NCBI RefSeq assembly: GCF_003004785.1
Contig: NZ_PVZS01000004.1
Span: 191,101-255,100, forward strand
Direction: 5' to 3'
Source: Alsobacter soli
GTDB lineage: Bacteria; Pseudomonadota; Alphaproteobacteria; Rhizobiales; Beijerinckiaceae
Length of the DNA stretch: 64,000 nucleotides
The notes beneath the pieces are model-generated. The model did not search any database and was not told the DNA's origin. It saw only the letters and a list, made by a program, of their open reading frames with translations. Positions 35,604 through 45,683 of this stretch are shown here, piece after piece (the stretch's first letter is position 1; every line of letters starts with the position of its first letter). The translations under genes were made by a program, and so were the position numbers.

Positions 35604-35670
35604 CGGCGAAAAAGCGACATAATCCGCGGCGCAGATCACCGCCTCGCTTGGGGGCGACCACGGAGGGCAC

Positions 35671-37566
35671 ATGCGTCAGGGCGATCCGGGACATCCGCGG
35701 GCCACGGCCGTTTCGCGCCGCGCCATCATCGCCGCCCTGGCGCTCGCGCCGCTCGCCACGCTCCCTGGCGCCCCGGCCTGGGCGGGGGACGCCGAATGGC
35801 GCAGCGCGACCTCCCTGATGGGCGAGCCGAAATACCAGGCCGGCTTCAAGCACTTCGACTACGTCAACCCGGACGCCCCGAAGGGTGGAACCGTTCGCCT
35901 CGCCCGGCAGGGCGCCTACGACAACTTCAACCCGGTGGTGGCCGGCGTGAAGGGCCAGCTGGAGGCAGGCGTCGGGCTCGTCTACGAGCAACTCACCGAG
36001 CAGTCGCTCGACGAGGTCTCCACCGCCTACGGCCTGCTGACCGACGGGGTGAAGTACCCGGAGGACTTTTCCTGGGTCACCTACCGTCTGCGCGAGAACG
36101 CGCGCTGGCAGGACGGCAAGCCGGTGACGCCGGAGGACGTAATCTTCTCGTTCGACGCCTACAAGGAGATCAGCCCGCAGATGGCCTTCTACTACGCCCA
36201 TGTGGTGAAGGCCGAGAAGACGGGCGACCGCGAGATCACCTTCCGGTTCGACCAGCCGGGCAACCGGGAGCTGCCACAGATCGTGGGCCAGCTCACCGTG
36301 CTGCCGAAGCACTGGTGGGAGGGCACGGGCGCCGACGGCAAGAAGCGCAACATCAAGGAGACCACCCTGGAGCCGCCGATGGGCTCGGGGCCGTACCGGC
36401 TCAAGGGCTTCGACGCCGGCCGCAACGCCGTCTACGAGCGCGCGCCCGACTACTGGGGCAAGGACCTGCCGGTCCGGGTCGGAACCAACAATTTCGACCA
36501 GATGCGCTTCGAGTACTACCGCGACTCGACGGTGTTGTTCGAGGCGCTGAAGGGCGACCAGTACGACTTCCGCATCGAGAACAGCGCCAAGAACTGGGCC
36601 ACGGGCTACGATTTCCCGGCCGCCAAGGATGGGCGGGTGATCAAGGAGGAGTTCACCGAGCGGGCCAGCGGGCGCATGCAGGCCTTCGCGTTCAACCTGC
36701 GCCGGCCGAAGTTCCAGGACCAGCGCGTGCGCCGCGCCTTCAACCTGGCCTTCGACTTCGAGGAGATGAACAAGACCATCTTCTACGGGCTTTACAGCCG
36801 CATCGGCTCGTATTTCGAGGGCACGGAGCTCGCCTCCAAGGGCCTGCCCGAGGGCAAGGAGCTGGAGATCCTGCAGGGCCTGAAGGACAAGGTCCCGGCG
36901 AGCGTGTTCACGGCCGCCTACGTCAATCCGGTCAACGGCGACCCGCAGAAGGTGCGCGAGAACCTGCGCGAGGCCGACCGGCTGCTGAAGGAGGCCGGCT
37001 GGGAGGTCAAGGGCGGCAAGCGGGTCAACGCCAAGGGCGAGCAGCTGACGGCCGAGTTCCTGGCCTATGACCCGACCAGCGAGCGCTTCGTGCTGTTCTA
37101 CAAGCCGTCCCTGGAGCGGCTCGGGATCGGGGTCAGCCTGCGGGTGGTCGACCCGTCCCAGTACGAGAACCGGATGCGGGACTTCGACTTCGACATCACC
37201 ACCGACCTGTGGCCGGAATCGCTGTCCCCCGGCAACGAGCAGCGCGATTTCTGGGGCTCCAAGGCGGCCGACCGGCCAGGCTCGCGCAACACGCTCGGCG
37301 TCAAGGACCCGGGCGTGGACGCGCTCATCGACAGGATCATCTTCGCCAAGGACCGGGGGGAGCTGGTGGCCGCCACCAAGGCGCTCGACCGGGTTCTGCT
37401 GGCGCACGACTACGTCGTGCCGCAGTGGTGGTCCCCGGCGACGCGCACGGCGCGCTGGAACCGGTTCGGCCGGCCCCAGACCATGCCCCGCTACGCCGCG
37501 CCGGCGTTCCCGACCATCTGGTGGTGGGACGCCGCCCTGGCGCAGAAAACCGGGGGCGGAAAGTGA
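35671..37566 (+). CDS. yejA: ABC transporter substrate-binding protein, YejA type (first of two)
   Basis: Periplasmic binding protein of SBP family 5 for a Yej-type importer (oligopeptides; in E. coli the peptide-nucleotide antibiotic microcin C). 631 aa; N-terminal export signal with SRRAIIAALALAP and AWAGD cleavage region (about residues 15-40), and the twin arginine may direct Tat export. Body motifs include HFDYVNPDAPKGGTVRLA, FSFDAYKEI, PPMGSGPYRL and DYWGKDLPV. Its stop overlaps the GTG-open frame of the second binding protein, and yejB, yejE and yejF follow. Confidence 0.92.
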   Translation: MRQGDPGHPRATAVSRRAIIAALALAPLATLPGAPAWAGDAEWRSATSLMGEPKYQAGFKHFDYVNPDAPKGGTVRLARQGAYDNFNPVVAGVKGQLEAGVGLVYEQLTEQSLDEVSTAYGLLTDGVKYPEDFSWVTYRLRENARWQDGKPVTPEDVIFSFDAYKEISPQMAFYYAHVVKAEKTGDREITFRFDQPGNRELPQIVGQLTVLPKHWWEGTGADGKKRNIKETTLEPPMGSGPYRLKGFDAGRNAVYERAPDYWGKDLPVRVGTNNFDQMRFEYYRDSTVLFEALKGDQYDFRIENSAKNWATGYDFPAAKDGRVIKEEFTERASGRMQAFAFNLRRPKFQDQRVRRAFNLAFDFEEMNKTIFYGLYSRIGSYFEGTELASKGLPEGKELEILQGLKDKVPASVFTAAYVNPVNGDPQKVRENLREADRLLKEAGWEVKGGKRVNAKGEQLTAEFLAYDPTSERFVLFYKPSLERLGIGVSLRVVDPSQYENRMRDFDFDITTDLWPESLSPGNEQRDFWGSKAADRPGSRNTLGVKDPGVDALIDRIIFAKDRGELVAATKALDRVLLAHDYVVPQWWSPATRTARWNRFGRPQTMPRYAAPAFPTIWWWDAALAQKTGGGK

Positions 37567-37607
37567 AGGGGCGCACCGCGCGGCGCCTCATCCGGCCCTT
37601 TGGGCCA

Positions 37608-37634
37608 CCTTCTCCCCATGCCGGGGAGAAGGGA
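37608..37634. repeat. Family C repeat between the two yejA genes
   Basis: CCTTCTCCCC-ATGCC-GGGGAGAAGG, a perfect 10-bp stem. It lies in the 116-base space between the two binding-protein genes and could stabilise or punctuate the operon mRNA. Confidence 0.7.
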
Positions 37635-37682
37635 CGTACGCACCCCGTTCCTGCCCTCCCCCGCTGGGTGGAAGAGAATTGC

Positions 37683-39584
37683 GTGTCCCGGCGCGCGGTG
37701 CTGGCTGGAGGGGCGGCGGCGTTGGCCCTCGGAACGACGGGGCGTTCCTCCGCCTCCATGGCGCAGACGGCGGCTCCCGAGGGGCCGGGTCTCGCCGCCG
37801 CGCCGCCGGCGGTCGTGGGCGAGCACCACGGCCTGTCCACCTTTGGCGAGCTGAAATACCCCGCTGATTTCGCCCACTTCGCTTACGTGAACCCCAAGGC
37901 GCCGGTGGGCGGGGCGGTGTCGCTGCAGCTGGCGAACACCTTCGGCAACCAGGCGTTCGACACCTTCGACACGCTCAACGCCTATGTGCTGAAGGGCAAC
38001 GGGGCCGCGGGGGTCGAGATGCTGTTCGACAGCCTCATGGCCCGCGCGCAGGACGAGGCGGACGCGCTGTACGGCCTCGTCGCCAGGTCGGTGAGCACGT
38101 CCGAGGACGGGCTGACCCAGACGTTCCGGCTGCGGCCGGAAGCGCGGTTCCAGGACGGCTCGAAGCTGACGGCTCAGGACGTGGCCTTTTCGCTCCTGCT
38201 CCTGAAGCAGAAGGGGCATCCGCTCATCTCGCAGACCATCCGCATGGTGGAGAGCGCGGAGGCGCAGGACGACGCGACCGTGGTGGTCCGCTACGCGAAG
38301 GGACGCTCGCGGGACCTTCCGCTCACGGTGGCGACCCTGCCGATCTTCTCGAAAGCGTACTACACGGCCAAGCCGTTCGAGGAGGCTACGCTCGAGCCGC
38401 CGCTCGGCTCAGGGCCCTACAAGATCGGCCGCTTCGAGCAGGGCCGGTTCATCGAGTTCGAGCGGGTCGCCGACTACTGGGGCAAGGACCTGCCGGTGAA
38501 CATCGGGCAGAACAACTTCGACCGGATCCGCTACGAGTACTACCGCGACCGCCAAGTGGCGCTGGAGGGCTTCAAGGCCGGCTCCATCACCTTCCGGGAG
38601 GAGTTCACCTCCCGCGACTGGGCGAACGGCTACGATTTTCCGGCCGTGAAGGAGGGTCGGGTCAAGCGGGAGGAGATCCCGGACGAGACGCCGTCCGGCA
38701 CCCAGGGCTGGTTCTTCAACACGCGCCGCGAGAAGTTCCAGGATCGCCGGGTGCGCGACGCACTGGGGCTGCTGTTCGACTTCGAGTGGACCAACACGAA
38801 CATCATGTTCGGCGTTTACAAGCGGACCACCTCCTATTTCGAGAACTCGGAAATGAAGGCCGAGGGCCCGCCCTCGCCGGAAGAGATGAGGCTGCTCGAG
38901 CCCTGGCGCGGCAAGGTCCCGGACGAGGTGTTCGGGCAGCCCTTCGTTCCACCGGTGACGGACGGGTCCGGGCAGGACCGGGCCCTTCTGCGGCGAGCGG
39001 ACCAACTCCTCAAGGAGGCCGGCTGCAAGCGCGAGGGGAACGCGTTGAAGCTGCCGGGCGGGCAGCCGTTCGAGATCGAGTTCCTCGACTTCTCCGGGGC
39101 GCTGCAGCCGCACACCGGCTCGCTGTTCAAGAACATGAAGCTGCTCGGGATCGAGCCGCGGTTCCGCATCGTGGACGCGGCCCAGTACCAGCGGCGCACG
39201 GACGGCTTCGACTACGACGTGATCTCGCGGCGCTACTCGATGTCGCCCACGCCGGGCGAGGGGTTGAAGCTGATCTTCGGCTCCGAGTCGGCCAGGACGC
39301 CGGGCTCCTCCAACGTGGCCGGCATCGCAGATCCGGCCGTGGACGCGCTGGTAGCGGCGGCGCTCGCGGCGGATTCCCGGGCGGAGCTCGTCACCGCCTG
39401 CCGGGCGCTGGACCGGGTGCTGCGAGCGGGGCGCTACTGGATCCCGATGTGGTACAAGGCCTCGCACTGGCTGGCGTATTGGGACATGTTCGGCAAGCCC
39501 GCCACCAAGCCGAAGTACGGTCGCGGCGCGCCCGGCACGTGGTGGTATGACGAGGCCAAGGCGAAGCGAATCGGAAAGGCTTGA
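37683..39584 (+). CDS. ABC transporter substrate-binding protein, YejA type (second of two)
   Basis: Paralogue of the preceding gene, 633 aa from GTG 37683 (MSRRAVLAGGAAALALGTTG, a Tat-like signal). An upstream GTG at 37563 is in frame, but that reading crosses a family C repeat. Shared marks: KYPADFAHFAYVNPKAPVGG, PPLGSGPYKI, DYWGKDLPVNIGQNNFDRIR, YEYYRDRQVALEGFK. Two divergent binding proteins feeding one permease pair suggests a wider range of ligands. The 3' space to yejB (39585-39718) is filled by a repeat. Confidence 0.9.
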   Translation: MSRRAVLAGGAAALALGTTGRSSASMAQTAAPEGPGLAAAPPAVVGEHHGLSTFGELKYPADFAHFAYVNPKAPVGGAVSLQLANTFGNQAFDTFDTLNAYVLKGNGAAGVEMLFDSLMARAQDEADALYGLVARSVSTSEDGLTQTFRLRPEARFQDGSKLTAQDVAFSLLLLKQKGHPLISQTIRMVESAEAQDDATVVVRYAKGRSRDLPLTVATLPIFSKAYYTAKPFEEATLEPPLGSGPYKIGRFEQGRFIEFERVADYWGKDLPVNIGQNNFDRIRYEYYRDRQVALEGFKAGSITFREEFTSRDWANGYDFPAVKEGRVKREEIPDETPSGTQGWFFNTRREKFQDRRVRDALGLLFDFEWTNTNIMFGVYKRTTSYFENSEMKAEGPPSPEEMRLLEPWRGKVPDEVFGQPFVPPVTDGSGQDRALLRRADQLLKEAGCKREGNALKLPGGQPFEIEFLDFSGALQPHTGSLFKNMKLLGIEPRFRIVDAAQYQRRTDGFDYDVISRRYSMSPTPGEGLKLIFGSESARTPGSSNVAGIADPAVDALVAAALAADSRAELVTACRALDRVLRAGRYWIPMWYKASHWLAYWDMFGKPATKPKYGRGAPGTWWYDEAKAKRIGKA

Positions 39585-39619
39585 TGCGGAACGGCGGTTC
39601 TAGAAAGCTCGGTCCTCTC

Positions 39620-39711
39620 GCCGTCATTGCGAGCGCAGCGAGGCAATCCAGAGGAGCAGGGCGTCTCCTGGATTGCTTCGTCGCTCCGCTCCTCGCAATG
39701 ACGAGCAGGCG
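39620..39711. repeat. Family A repeat, complete inverted pair
   Basis: CGTCATTGCGAGCGCAGCGA GGCAATCCAG on the left and CTGGATTGCTTCGTCGCTCC ... GCAATGACG on the right; the halves match almost perfectly and would form a very stable hairpin inside the yej operon between the second binding protein and yejB. Confidence 0.88.
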
Positions 39712-39718
39712 CTGACCC

Positions 39719-40834
39719 ATGTTCGCCTATGTCGCGCGCCGCCTCCTGCTGATGATCCCGACGCTGCTCGGGATCATGCTGATCTCGTTCACCATCGTGC
39801 AGTTCGCGCCCGGAGGGCCTGTGGAGCGCGTGCTGGCCCAGTTGCAGGGGAACGACACGTCCGCCACGTCGCGCATCGCCGGCGGGGCGGGAGGGGACTT
39901 TTCGGGAGCCCAGCAGCACCAGGGAGGCGGGGCCGGGGAGTCGACTTCGAAATACCGGGGCGCCCAGGGGCTTGACCCGGCCTTCATCAAGCAGCTCGAG
40001 GCGCAGTTCGGGTTCGACAAGCCGGCGCCCGTGCGCTTCGGCCTGATGCTCTGGAACTACCTGCGGTTCGACTTCGGCAAGAGCTATTTCCGCGACACGC
40101 CCGTGCTGCAGCTCATCAAGGAGAAGCTGCCGGTCTCCATCTCGCTCGGTCTGTGGATGACGCTGCTGTCCTATTCCATCTCGATCCCGCTCGGCATCCG
40201 CAAGGCGGTGAAGGACGGGTCGAGCTTCGACACCTGGACCTCGGCGGTGGTGATCATCGGCTACGCCATCCCGGGGTTCCTGTTCGCCATCCTGCTGATC
40301 GTGCTGTTCGGCGAGGGCTCGTCCTTCATGCCCTTCTTCCCGCTGCGCGGGCTCACGTCCGAGAACTGGGCGCAGCTGCCCTGGTACGACAAGATCCTCG
40401 ACTACGTCCGGCACATCACGCTGCCGATCCTCAGCATGGCGCTGGGCGCCTTCGCGACCTCGACGCTCCTGACCAAGAACTCGTTCCTGGACGAGATCCG
40501 CAAGCAATACGTGCTGACCGCGCGCATGAAGGGCCTGTCCGAGCGGCAGGTGCTTTATGGCCACGTGTTCCGCAATGCGATGCTGATCGTGATCGCGGGC
40601 TTCCCGGGGGCCTTCATCAGCGCCTTTTTCACGGGGTCGCTGCTGATCGAGACGGTGTTCTCGCTCGACGGGCTGGGGCTGCTCTCCTTCGAGAGCATCG
40701 TGAACCGCGATTACGCGGTCGTGTTCGCGAACCTTTACATCTTCTCGCTGCTCGGGCTGGTGGTGAATCTCCTGTCCGACCTCACCTACACCTGGATCGA
40801 TCCGCGGATCGACTTCGAGACGCGGGAGGTGTGA
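39719..40834 (+). CDS. yejB: Yej-type ABC transporter permease 1
   Basis: Inner-membrane permease, 371 aa. N-terminal TM ([20 protein letters not shown]), then [13 protein letters not shown] and a long Gly/Ser-rich insertion (about 45-75) ending [13 protein letters not shown], which is the YejB hallmark that separates it from DppB/OppB. Five further TMs and the EAA-type loop near the C-terminal third ([20 protein letters not shown]). The TGATG junction couples it to yejE. Confidence 0.94.
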   Translation: MFAYVARRLLLMIPTLLGIMLISFTIVQFAPGGPVERVLAQLQGNDTSATSRIAGGAGGDFSGAQQHQGGGAGESTSKYRGAQGLDPAFIKQLEAQFGFDKPAPVRFGLMLWNYLRFDFGKSYFRDTPVLQLIKEKLPVSISLGLWMTLLSYSISIPLGIRKAVKDGSSFDTWTSAVVIIGYAIPGFLFAILLIVLFGEGSSFMPFFPLRGLTSENWAQLPWYDKILDYVRHITLPILSMALGAFATSTLLTKNSFLDEIRKQYVLTARMKGLSERQVLYGHVFRNAMLIVIAGFPGAFISAFFTGSLLIETVFSLDGLGLLSFESIVNRDYAVVFANLYIFSLLGLVVNLLSDLTYTWIDPRIDFETREV

Positions 40835-42033
40835 TGGACGCCCCCGTGCAAGACCGCGCCTTCGGTCCGGCCACGACTCCGGGGGGGCCGCTCGCCCCGC
40901 CCCTGCCGCGCAAGGGGCTGCTGCGGCTGTCGCCCATCAACCAACGGCGGCTCGCCAATTTCCGCGCCAACCGGCGCGGCTACTGGTCGTTCTGGCTCTT
41001 CAGCGTGCTGTTCGTGCTGTGTCTCTTCGCCGAGTTCCTGGCGAACGACCGGCCGATCCTGGTCCACTACAAGGGCGAGTGGCTGACGCCCGTGTTCGTG
41101 GACTACCCGGAGGAGAAGTTCGGCGGCTTCCTGGCCCAGACGGACTACCGCGACCCGGTGATCCAGAAGGAGATCGCCGACAACGGCTGGGCTATCTGGC
41201 CGCCGATCCATTTCGCGTCCAACACCATCAACCTCGACCTGCCTACGGCGGCGCCGTCGGCGCCCACCTGGATGCTCAAGGACGAGGCTTGCCGGCCGGT
41301 CGCCGAAAAGAAGGCGGGGCCGGACGGGGCCGGGAAGTCGCTCGGCTGCCGCGACCTCGAGTGGAACTGGCTCGGCACGGACGACGGCGGACGCGACGTG
41401 CTGGCCCGCGTCATCTACGGTTTCCGGCTGTCGGTGCTGTTCGGCCTCATCCTGGCGGCGATCTCCTCGGTGGTCGGCATCATGGCGGGGGCCGTCCAGG
41501 GCTATTTCGGCGGCAAGGTGGACCTCTACTTCCAGCGCATCATCGAGATCTGGTCGGCCATCCCATCGCTCTACCTGCTGATGATCCTGTCGAACTTCTT
41601 CCAGCCGTCGTTCTTCACCCTGCTCGGGATCCTGCTGCTGTTCTCGTGGGTGGCGCTGGTGCACGTGGTGCGGGCCGAGTTCCTGCGGGCGCGCAATTTC
41701 GATTATGTCCGCGCCGCGCGGGCGCTGGGGTTGTCTGACGCCAAGATCATGGTGAAGCATGTGCTGCCCAACGCCATGGTGGCGACCATGACGTTCCTCC
41801 CCTTCATCCTGAACGGGTCGATCACCACGCTGACCTCGCTCGACTTTCTGGGCTTCGGGCTGCCGCCGGGGTCGCCGTCCCTCGGCGAGTTGCTGCTTCA
41901 GGGCAAGAGCAACATCTCCGCGCCGTGGCTCGGCCTCACCGGCTTTCTGGTGATCGCCGTCATGCTGTCGCTGCTGATCTTCATCGGCGAAGCCGTGCGC
42001 GACGCCTTCGACCCGCGGAAGACGTTCGGATGA
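40834..42033 (+). CDS. yejE: Yej-type ABC transporter permease 2
   Basis: Second permease, 399 aa from ATG 40834 (TGATG overlap with yejB). N-terminal SPINQRRLANFRANRRGYWS precedes TM1 (about 50-68). A periplasmic loop with NWLGTDDGGRDVLARVIYGF follows, then five TMs and the EAA loop FDYVRAARALGLSDAKIMVK. C-terminus EAVRDAFDPRKTFG is typical. Instead of yejF, the next genes are a toxin-antitoxin pair starting 32 bases later. Confidence 0.95.
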   Translation: MDAPVQDRAFGPATTPGGPLAPPLPRKGLLRLSPINQRRLANFRANRRGYWSFWLFSVLFVLCLFAEFLANDRPILVHYKGEWLTPVFVDYPEEKFGGFLAQTDYRDPVIQKEIADNGWAIWPPIHFASNTINLDLPTAAPSAPTWMLKDEACRPVAEKKAGPDGAGKSLGCRDLEWNWLGTDDGGRDVLARVIYGFRLSVLFGLILAAISSVVGIMAGAVQGYFGGKVDLYFQRIIEIWSAIPSLYLLMILSNFFQPSFFTLLGILLLFSWVALVHVVRAEFLRARNFDYVRAARALGLSDAKIMVKHVLPNAMVATMTFLPFILNGSITTLTSLDFLGFGLPPGSPSLGELLLQGKSNISAPWLGLTGFLVIAVMLSLLIFIGEAVRDAFDPRKTFG

Positions 42034-42065
42034 GGGTGTGGTACGATTGCGCGAAAGGCATTTCG

Positions 42066-42287
42066 ATGAACAAGATCGTCCTGCGGCACTATCCCGCTGA
42101 TCAGCTTCCCCAACCACTGCGGGAGCAATTCCACCCAAACGACAGGGTGACGGTCGAGGTCACGCAGGAAGAACCGGGGCATGACCGCGTCATGACCCTC
42201 GAAGAGATTTTTGCGGCACGTAAGCCCCCGTACCGGACTGCCGAAGAGATCATCGCTGAAATCCAAGCCGGTCGATACGACGACTGA
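42066..42287 (+). CDS. Putative antitoxin paired with the PIN toxin
   Basis: 73-aa acidic protein (MNKIVLRHYPADQLPQPLRE...). The N-terminal half looks beta-rich like AbrB/SpoVT-type DNA binding, and the C-terminal EEIIAEIQAGRYDD helix is the kind of segment that blocks PIN toxin active sites. AAAGG lies eight bases before the ATG; another ATG at 42030 overlaps the yejE stop. Its stop overlaps the toxin start by one base (TGATG). Identification rests mainly on the pairing with a PIN protein; base composition is less GC-rich than the yej genes. Confidence 0.75.
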   Translation: MNKIVLRHYPADQLPQPLREQFHPNDRVTVEVTQEEPGHDRVMTLEEIFAARKPPYRTAEEIIAEIQAGRYDD

Positions 42288-42736
42288 TGTTGGTCGGCCC
42301 CTATCTCGACGCGAACGTCTTCATCGACCTTCTCGAGGGCGACGACGTCCTTTCTGGGCCGTTGCAGCGCTTGTTCGTGGTGCTTCGGGATCGGGGCGTC
42401 CCCGCGATAACAAGCGAGCTCACCCTTGCGGAAGTTCTTGTCAAGGCACGGAGGAACGGCGGCGCTCCGTTGCACAGGCGCTACCTCGATTTGATCGTCT
42501 TCAGCGGGCGCGTGGAGCTTCTCCCTGTTTCGCGGAGGCTGATGTCTTCGGTGGCCGAGTATCGCGAGCTTACTGGAGCGAAGATTCCTGACTCGGTCCA
42601 TGTGGTGACTGCAATCGAGCGAGGCTGCAGGGTCTTCGTGACGCGCGATAGCCGCGTTCGGCTCCCGAACTCTCTGCGCATGGTCAGTTCCGATGCGCCC
42701 CATTTGCTCGATTGGATCGAGCGGAGCCTCACATGA
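42287..42736 (+). CDS. PIN-domain ribonuclease toxin (VapC-like)
   Basis: 149-aa PIN-domain protein, probably a ribonuclease that cuts specific RNAs when freed from its antitoxin. The acidic active site is visible: Asp8 (YLDANVFIDL), Glu44 (TSELTLAEV), Asp102 (KIPDSVHVV) and Asp121 (FVTRDSR). Length is slightly above the usual 130-140 aa. The start overlaps the antitoxin stop and its own stop overlaps the yejF ATG (ATGA), so the pair is fully inside the yej operon. Less GC-rich sequence suggests insertion by transfer. Confidence 0.88.
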   Translation: MLVGPYLDANVFIDLLEGDDVLSGPLQRLFVVLRDRGVPAITSELTLAEVLVKARRNGGAPLHRRYLDLIVFSGRVELLPVSRRLMSSVAEYRELTGAKIPDSVHVVTAIERGCRVFVTRDSRVRLPNSLRMVSSDAPHLLDWIERSLT

Positions 42737-44361
42737 CGTCTCCCCTTCTCTCCGTCCGCGACCTTTCCGTCGTCTTCCGCCAGGGCGGGAAGCAGACGAC
42801 GGCGGTGGACCACGTCTCCTTCGAGGTGGGCGCAGGCGAGACCGTGGCGCTTGTCGGCGAGTCCGGGTCGGGCAAGTCTGTCAGCGCGCTGTCCGTGCTG
42901 AAGCTTCTCAGCTACCCGCCGGCGTCGCACCCCTCGGGGGAGGTCCTGTTCAAGGGCCGCGACCTGCTCCAGGCCTCCGAGGACGAGTTGCGCAAGGTGC
43001 GCGGCAACGCCATCACGATGGTGTTCCAGGAGCCCATGACGTCGCTGAACCCGCTGCACACCATCGAGCGGCAGATCGGCGAGATCCTGGACCTGCACAA
43101 GGGGCTGTCCGGCCAGGCCGCACGACGGCGCACGGTGGAGTTGCTGACGCAGGTCGGCATCCGCGATCCCGAGGGCCGGCTCGGCGCCTATCCGCACGAG
43201 TTGTCGGGCGGGCAGCGCCAGCGCGTCATGATCGCCATGGCGCTCGCCAACGAGCCGGACCTGCTGATCGCGGACGAGCCCACCACGGCGCTCGACGTGA
43301 CCGTGCAGGCGCAGATCCTGAAGCTGCTGGCCCGGCTCAAGGCCGACAACGGCATGGCCATGCTGTTCATCACCCATGACCTCGGCATCGTGCGCAAGAT
43401 CGCCGACCGGGTCTGCGTGATGACCCAGGGCCACATTGTCGAACAGGGCCCGGTGGAGCAGGTGTTCCAGAATCCGCAGCACGCCTACACGCGCAAGCTG
43501 CTGGCCGCCGAGCCCAAAGGCCGGCCGGAGCCGCCCCGGGCCGACGCGCCCGTGATCGTGGAGGCGCAAGACCTGCGGGTCTGGTTCCCGATCCGCCAAG
43601 GCTTCCTGAAGAAGGTCGTCAGCCACGTGAAAGCGGTGGACGGGATCTCCATTGCGGTGCGCGAGGGGGAGACGGTCGGCGTGGTGGGCGAGTCGGGGTC
43701 GGGGAAGACCACGCTGGGGCTCGCCATGCTGAGGCTGATCTCGTCGCAGGGGCCGATCGTGCACCTCGGCCAGCGGCTGGATGGGCTCAACTCCAAGGCC
43801 ATGCGCCCGCTGCGGCGGGACCTGCAGATCGTGTTCCAGGACCCTTACGGCTCGCTGTCGCCGCGCCTGTCGGTGGCGGACATCGTGGGCGAAGGGCTGG
43901 ACGCGCTCGACCTGGGGCTATCGTACGAGCAACGGCGCGAAGTCATTGCGCGGGCGCTGGTGGACGTGGGGCTCGACCCGGCCGCCATGGACCGCTACCC
44001 GCACGAATTCTCCGGTGGCCAACGCCAGCGCATCGCCATCGCGCGCGCCATGGCGCTGGAGCCCAAATTCGTGGTGCTGGACGAGCCGACCTCGGCGCTG
44101 GACATGTCCGTGCAGGCGCAGATCGTGGACCTGCTGCGTGAGCTGCAGCGCAAGCGCTCGCTCGCCTACATGTTCATCTCCCACGATCTCAAGGTGGTGC
44201 GGGCGCTGGCGAACGAGGTCATCGTGATGCAGAACGGCAAGGTGGTGGAGCAGGGCCCTGCGGCCGAACTCTTCGCCAGGCCGAAGACGGACTACACCCG
44301 CGCGCTGTTCGCCGCGGCGTTCAACCTCGAGACCGCCGACGCCGGCGTGGTGCGGGAGTGA
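42733..44361 (+). CDS. yejF: Yej-type ABC transporter ATPase (two nucleotide-binding domains)
   Basis: Fused dual ATPase of the peptide/nickel importer class, 542 aa. NBD1: Walker A GESGSGKS (about 42-49), signature [15 protein letters not shown], Walker [16 protein letters not shown]2: Walker A GESGSGKT (about 318-325), signature [15 protein letters not shown], Walker [13 protein letters not shown]. Both sites look active. The ATG overlaps the toxin stop, so translation depends on the inserted toxin gene. deoB follows after 2 bases. Confidence 0.95.
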   Translation: MTSPLLSVRDLSVVFRQGGKQTTAVDHVSFEVGAGETVALVGESGSGKSVSALSVLKLLSYPPASHPSGEVLFKGRDLLQASEDELRKVRGNAITMVFQEPMTSLNPLHTIERQIGEILDLHKGLSGQAARRRTVELLTQVGIRDPEGRLGAYPHELSGGQRQRVMIAMALANEPDLLIADEPTTALDVTVQAQILKLLARLKADNGMAMLFITHDLGIVRKIADRVCVMTQGHIVEQGPVEQVFQNPQHAYTRKLLAAEPKGRPEPPRADAPVIVEAQDLRVWFPIRQGFLKKVVSHVKAVDGISIAVREGETVGVVGESGSGKTTLGLAMLRLISSQGPIVHLGQRLDGLNSKAMRPLRRDLQIVFQDPYGSLSPRLSVADIVGEGLDALDLGLSYEQRREVIARALVDVGLDPAAMDRYPHEFSGGQRQRIAIARAMALEPKFVVLDEPTSALDMSVQAQIVDLLRELQRKRSLAYMFISHDLKVVRALANEVIVMQNGKVVEQGPAAELFARPKTDYTRALFAAAFNLETADAGVVRE

Positions 44362-44363
44362 GC

Positions 44364-45602
<1,239 letters not shown>

Positions 45603-45683
45603 CGCGACAATAGCCAGGCGCAAGCATCGTTTCGGGCAGGAAGCGCGTTCCCGCTCACCGCCCAGCCTGCGCCAGGAGCTCCC

